64,000 bases of DNA, from the NCBI GenBank assembly GCA_040954595.2, contig CM082594.2, positions 6,944,001-7,008,000 on the forward strand, written 5' to 3'. Made by a program: the position numbers and the translations under genes. Position 1 is the first letter of the stretch, and each line of letters opens with the position of its first letter. Under the pieces are notes generated by a model, which saw nothing but the letters and a program-made list of their open reading frames with translations, was not told where the DNA came from and did no database searches. Below are positions 58,183-64,000 of this stretch, one piece after another. This DNA is from Balanoglossus misakiensis (lineage: Eukaryota > Hemichordata).

Positions 58183-61100
58183 ACAACGCTAGAACCATGT
58201 GACGTTTATGTTAGGAAACACAAAGCAAATTAAGACCATGTTAAGCAGAAATGATCATCATTTGCAATGTAATTGAATAAGTCAGTACATGAGATTAGTT
58301 AAATTGGTGTTACGTAGAGTAGATAACAATTCTGTGGCTATTTTCAAAAGAAAATGTTCAGAGATATCTCCACCACAACCACCATCATCTGTGTCGTCAT
58401 TGCTCATCGTTGTCTTCACTGTCATCGTGACTATCTTCTTTCGTGAAGACATTATTATCAAAATCCCGTAGTATTGAGGTTAATCACAATGAGATTTTTC
58501 TCAATAGCACTCTGTCCAATTTAATTTCTAAATATCAGCGCGCAATAAGACTTAAAAATAATATCACACCATCTTAGGAAAAAAAATGAAATTGCTAGAC
58601 CAATTTTTTTTTTTTTTAGAAATCGCAGATGTGTTTGATCAGAAGTGTTTCTACAAGGTGCGTACTAAAACCGTCGTAATAGATTGTTTGCAGCATTATC
58701 GGCACAACAATGTGTTTGATTATCTTTAAGCCTGTTTCCACGATGGAGCATTTGCGACTGAAGGATTAGGAAGTTCTCAAGCGAGCGTATATGTTCACAT
58801 CACTACTACATTTAACGCATGCGCTGTCTTCAATCCATGCGGCGTGTGGATTAAAGTAAGCTTGTAATGGTTTCACGCATTGGTTCGGATAGAGAAATAA
58901 AATGTCTGCGCACTGTCATTGGCATAAGTTTCATATTACATTTATGTTTCTAGTTATCACCATCGTAATTGTGCCGAAGTTAAACCTATATTAACGTAGA
59001 GATTAGGAGACACGGATGAGAGTAAACCGATATGGGACTTGGAACTTTATTGGTTTATCGAGTATATCACTGTGCTGGGCTTAGCATCATTGAAAATTAA
59101 AATGCAGTCCCCAAGAGAACTCAGCGTGTACACTTTACGAGGAGACTTGAACTGTGTCGCGACACAATTCTGACGGAACGTTCCACAATATATTTTGTCT
59201 GTAGGTTTACTTATGATCTATGACCCCGGAGTTGAAAGCGTAGCACAGAATCCGAAAACAATTTCAAACGACCTTTTCATAATTTGACCGCATTTCTGGG
59301 AGCTTCTATGGATTAAATGTCACCTACTTGGCGTACTTTCTTAGTGTCTTCGGTCAGACTTTTCGAAAAATGTTTTCCTCATAAAACCATTACCGTGATT
59401 TTTATAAGACTTGTCTGATAATCGTACATTTTGCGCTCCATCATAGTCGTCGCCAAATGAACTATGCTTTATTGTCATCTAAGTTTTTCATTACACCCAC
59501 GAGATTCGCGTTTGCAGTTCGATCTTTCTCGAAGAATAAGGCTGATGAATCAGGAAACTAGTGCTGTTGGAATGACTTATCCAGAGCAAAACAAACTTAT
59601 TCGACCCATTCTCGTAATTGTACGGTACAGAGTGGCAACTTCTGTTACATGAAATCATGATTTCCAGGAAGTATACATTGCCTTTGTCGATGATTCAAAC
59701 CCACGCTTCCTTATAGCTAAAGCATGAACATTTCAATTAGGTATTTTACAATCTGCGAAGTCATTCAGCAAATTCGGATAGGGATCAATTCATCTGATGA
59801 GGCATCATTGATCTATCATCGCGACGTAATCTTTTTTAGTTTGTAACCAAAATTGCGTCTTGGTTGACCACCTGCAACGCCTAGCAAGTATACGTAAATA
59901 CTGGTTGTCATGGCAAAAATGACGTAAATACAATGTACCCCCATTCACTGTTCGCAAAACTGCGTGCTACCATGTAACTTTATGACATCACCGCTTTTAG
60001 CATCGAGGACCTGCAGTCTGTAGGGCTGGACTTGACTGGTCCATACGCGGAATCTGACTGCCGAATCATGTATCAGATGTCATAAAAGGCCGTAGATTTT
60101 CTGTTCATAAATGGAAAGTGTCTGTTTATTCCCCATTAGTCGATCAAAATGTGAACAATTACCCCAACACATGGAGGATCTGGGCAATGTCACAATTAGC
60201 TGTCGTCAACTGGCTTTCCACCCAAAAAAGTTAATTTTGACTACATACTCAACAAAGACAAGACCTGACTACGACTTCCCAGTTCTCTAACTGGAAACAC
60301 AATCGGTTCCTTTGTCGCAGGCATATCCACTTCTGCGCGGTAAATTTAATAATTGAATCAATGTGAGGGCGAATACTCGCTTCACTCGTAGTCTTTGTAT
60401 GTTATCATTGCATCGTAGCTACAGGCCAGAGTCCCCTATCACTAACATATCATCAGCTACATCTTCTGTTTGTGAAAATGTATGGGCTCATGTCATTTTA
60501 AAGAAACTCAACATAATCTCAGAGTCAACTTTTTACCAGCCTTAATTCATGTCCTGAGGTTTGATTTTCGTTTAATCAAAATATCACAGCCTACGCACAC
60601 ACTCGTGTCAGACTTTCTGAGAAGGCATCAAAAGTTAATCATGAAGGATCAAGTCGAATGTGTCAACATTCCTCTTGTTAAACACATGGACATTTCTTAC
60701 ATTATAAAAAAAGTTAACAGATCCCCCCCCCCCACAAAAAAATGTCTATCCCTTAAGAATATTCTCTTTCTATGCGTGATCTACATATACATTGACACGC
60801 ACAGCGTTAAAAGCGAAAAATCAAACTAATACCGTATATCAACCGACGAGTTCCCTGCCAAATATGTCTATACAGAAATTCAGACTTTCCATAAATGGAA
60901 GAATTAGTTTTGTTTCGCCGTAGGTGTGCATATTCTGTAAAAACTAATTAAAAGTCAGTCCGTGGAGATTCGAAGCGCCGCTGAATGTGCCCTGATTCTG
61001 GAGTAATGGCATACACCTTTAGGCCCTGTCCATTCAACTATACTATTCAATTATATTAATACAACAATAATCTTAAATATATGACAGGACAAATTACAAT

Positions 61101-64000
61101 CAGAACACAATTCGATACCAATTTTTAATACATCCCGTCACAGGTTTTAATTGGTTCTGGATTGCGAAGATTCATTTCGCGTCACAGATTTTGTACATTA
61201 TTGTGCTGTGGCCATATTTGGAGAAAACAAAGTGACGGTAACAACCTAGTCTGTGAGTGCTTATTTGATACACAAAAGCTTAGGAGGCAATGGTAACTTC
61301 ACTATAAACAGCAGTACACGTTGAACAAGAAAGTCAACCACACACCAGTGAATGGTGTACACTCATCTCTCTCACTGAAGACAGAAGACTACATGTATTT
61401 CAAATACTGCCAGGGAGTTCAAAAACGTTCACTCAAAACTGTTTCGTGCTCTTATTCTGGAGTACCACCGAGAGGGCAGACAGTTCATTATCTTGCGACA
61501 TGTTTCTGAAACATTCGCGACATATGCCTCTTGCTGCTGGCCGCGCGTGTCATGATGCGCCGAAATTGGAAAATTGCTGTGATTACTTCTCTTCCCAGTG
61601 ACGTTGTCTTGAAGGCTTTAACGCCTGTTGACCCGACGTTTTTGAAGCACGCCGTCTAATAAGAATTCACCGTGGGTGTCATAAATTATTAAATCAGGCG
61701 TCGTTTTAAGATTACAAAGTCATGGAGAGTGCTGACGTCACCGATTCTGAAACCGTCCCTTGTTATATTCCTTTCATACTCTCGCCTATTCAAAAAGCTG
61801 ACTTTACACAATGCATCGGCGCCTTTCAGCCTGTCAGCTTGCGATGAGACAATTTCGAACAATATTACTCATGCATTATAATGTCATAATTTGACCATCA
61901 CAAAAACGTGTGCGACATTCGTTTCATATGATCTATTGTTGTTATGGGGGCGGCTCCTTCACGCTATACGGTGTTTGTTTGTGCGCATGCTTCGGATATT
62001 TCAAGGTACCCCACATGCCAGACAATGTCTGCTGAATCCTTGAAGTTTTAAGAAAGACCCCCTCTTTTCTCTTTTCACTTTCATTTGTCAGTTTCTCACA
62101 AACGCCTCATCATACGTCGGCTTCTGATTTGATTCACGAACAACGAACGAGTCGAAAGGATTATCATACACCGTAACGGCGATAACAAATTGCGGCAAAT
62201 TATGCCGAGGGATTATTTTCGTATTGATTGCGTTCTGCTTTATGTGTTCCGGGTCGTTGGACACAAAAGCTGTCACTGCCCTGATTGATACACCGCCTTC
62301 GTCAGTGATTATTATGTCGTACAGAAGATTTGCGTCAATTTTCTATCTTATCTTCCTTCTTTTGTTGATCTTTCTGCTTATAATTGGAGACAAGCATGAA
62401 AGGGAATTAGTCATTTGTTTGAATTCTTGTACTTATATATAAATACTAAGTTGCAAGATATGAGCATGTGGCATGGCAGCAGTATATACACGCTTGCTTA
62501 ATTTGATCTGCAGGAAATCTGTTTTGGGTGGTTGATGCTTTGTGCCCAAGAAAATCTTCTTGTGATCATTTTAAAGGAAGTGTGCCCTTTTCATATAGAA
62601 CCCATTGAATGGTGCTTGTTCCTTATGTAAGGAAACTTATCGAACACAGCGAAACCAGCCCGCCATGCAAATTCAAAGTTTACTTACTGAGAAACTTGTT
62701 TGAAGTCTTGATAATTTATTGAGTGATCACACGAAAACTTTGAAGATGGTCAAAACGATTGATATGATGCATCCTATGAAAATCATACTTATAATGTACT
62801 CAGAATTTCCGCGTAAAGTTTAAGTTTCTGTTTGCTTTCATACTAGATATCCCTTTTAAAAATGAAATGCAATAACAGTGACGTCAAGAGAGCATCTGGG
62901 TAAAAAAAGCTCTATCTTAACAATACAACTTGACTGTGGCAAATCACCATATCTGAGTTTTGACTTTGTAAAGAATGTCATCTAATATTTATGTACATCT
63001 TGTTCATAAGTTATGATGTGACAGTGACTTTTCAAGGCAAATTAGATTGCATAGCTTGTTGTCAATGGGTTGTTGTAGAGGACGATAATGAAAGACGACG
63101 TTTTTACGCGAACATACGAATATTTTTTTCATTCGCGTGCTCCTGTGTGTTATGTGGTTTTGTGCAAACAGAATAGAGTGTTTGTATTCCCAAACATCAT
63201 CATGGCCACACGCCACACTTATTTTGGGGGGCAGGTAATAAATAAATCAAACATTAGCCAAGTCTTCGAAGATAATTTGTACTTGCGCGAAAAAAAAGAT
63301 TTTTCATGTAAGATGGACATATGTCGGTTGAGCATACTGTTCACTTGTGCGCAAGAAACCTTGCTATATCACAATCTCATATCTTCAACAGAACCCATCT
63401 GAGTGCCTTGTACAAATATTATCGAAATGTCATCTAACACTCAAAGTCAACAAGCCACTATATGTCTAATAACTTCACACTTTACTATTTGTTCATCAGT
63501 CTTCAAGTACCTGAGTGCACATTTCGTTATCTAGCCCACGTGACCAAAATCTTGTTAACATGACGTTTAATTAGAGCAGCTGTGATCGTAGAATGATGGT
63601 TTCATATGTATTTAATCCTAGAAGAGCAGGAATTAAGCTTACATCTTTGATGAATATAGATTTCCTTTATTTTCATACGTCAAAATGTGTTAGATGGATT
63701 TGGTTGGAAAAGTGAAAATTAGGTTGTTGGCAGAATGTGGTAGTTGGAATAGATGTCATTAGTATGGTGTAAATAAGTTGCACGTAGCTACAGTAAGTTC
63801 ATTTAAGTAGGCTGATTAACTTTATACTGTCAAACAAATAGGTAATAATTGGGTATGCAGCAAGGTATGTAAGTAAGCAGGGTGTAGTATTGGGAATAGT
63901 TAGGTATTAGTTAAAGGTATACAGTCATCTCAAATTTATCACTGAGTATTCCAAAGAACACGTGGTGACTCTCTACTGGTATGTTGTTGATGAATCAGGG
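58183..64000. other. Right-end interval without recognised genes
   Basis: No splice-supported gene found. A minus-strand open stretch of 88 codons at 62355..62088 has a protein-like composition (described under findings). The sequence around 61520..61720 is less AT-rich and looks more constrained than its surroundings, but this is an impression only. Confidence 0.4.

Overview
The window reads as nuclear DNA of a marine invertebrate animal. It is AT-rich, CpG is not strongly depleted, GT-AG introns interrupt every gene, TATA boxes are typical of animals, and tetranucleotide microsatellites are long. A hemichordate or other deuterostome, or a lophotrochozoan, would fit; the sequence alone does not decide. 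Nothing prokaryotic, viral, tRNA-, rRNA- or CRISPR-like was recognised. All splice models were made by eye from splice signals, reading phase and family motifs.

Four genes can be modelled, all on the minus strand. (1) 8088..1395: a complete eight-exon gene for a 541-residue acid-sensing ion channel (ASIC, degenerin/ENaC superfamily). It has both membrane segments, the GAS selectivity filter, the paired histidines after TM1 and a C-terminal PDZ-ligand-like TAV. (2) 13203..12371 and (3) 28321..21628: two paralogous genes, A and B, for short secreted peptide precursors of 79 and 96 residues. Each has a signal peptide, a two-cysteine peptide with core WSEYCG, a Lys-Arg processing site, and a C-terminal tail on a separate exon. 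Coding exon 1 is exactly 142 nt in both, the intron phase is the same, and each has its own TATA box and leader exon. I do not recognise the family with confidence. (4) 58060..57883, probably continuing at 53962..53895: gene C, a neuropeptide-type precursor with a signal peptide, an N-terminal Gln peptide, KR sites and an amidation-type ending GIGKR, also behind a TATA box.

Between genes A and B, on the plus strand, a 118-bp exon-like segment resembling a beta-gamma-crystallin motif occurs twice, 355 bp apart. It is embedded in a satellite of about 24 units of 40/45 bp, most of which centre on the E-box CACGTG. Weaker single-exon candidates are a TSPN/laminin-G-like exon (plus, about 50348..50507) and a cysteine-rich terminal exon (minus, about 57180..57347).

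The rest, mainly 15.4-21.6 kb, 29-50 kb, 50.5-53.9 kb and 58.2-64 kb, is intergenic or intronic DNA. It holds microsatellites, purine tracts with G-quadruplex potential, short dispersed repeats and a few clusters of transcription-factor-like sites. If A, B and C are neuropeptides, the theme is neural or neuroendocrine signalling, but nothing shows that the genes work together.
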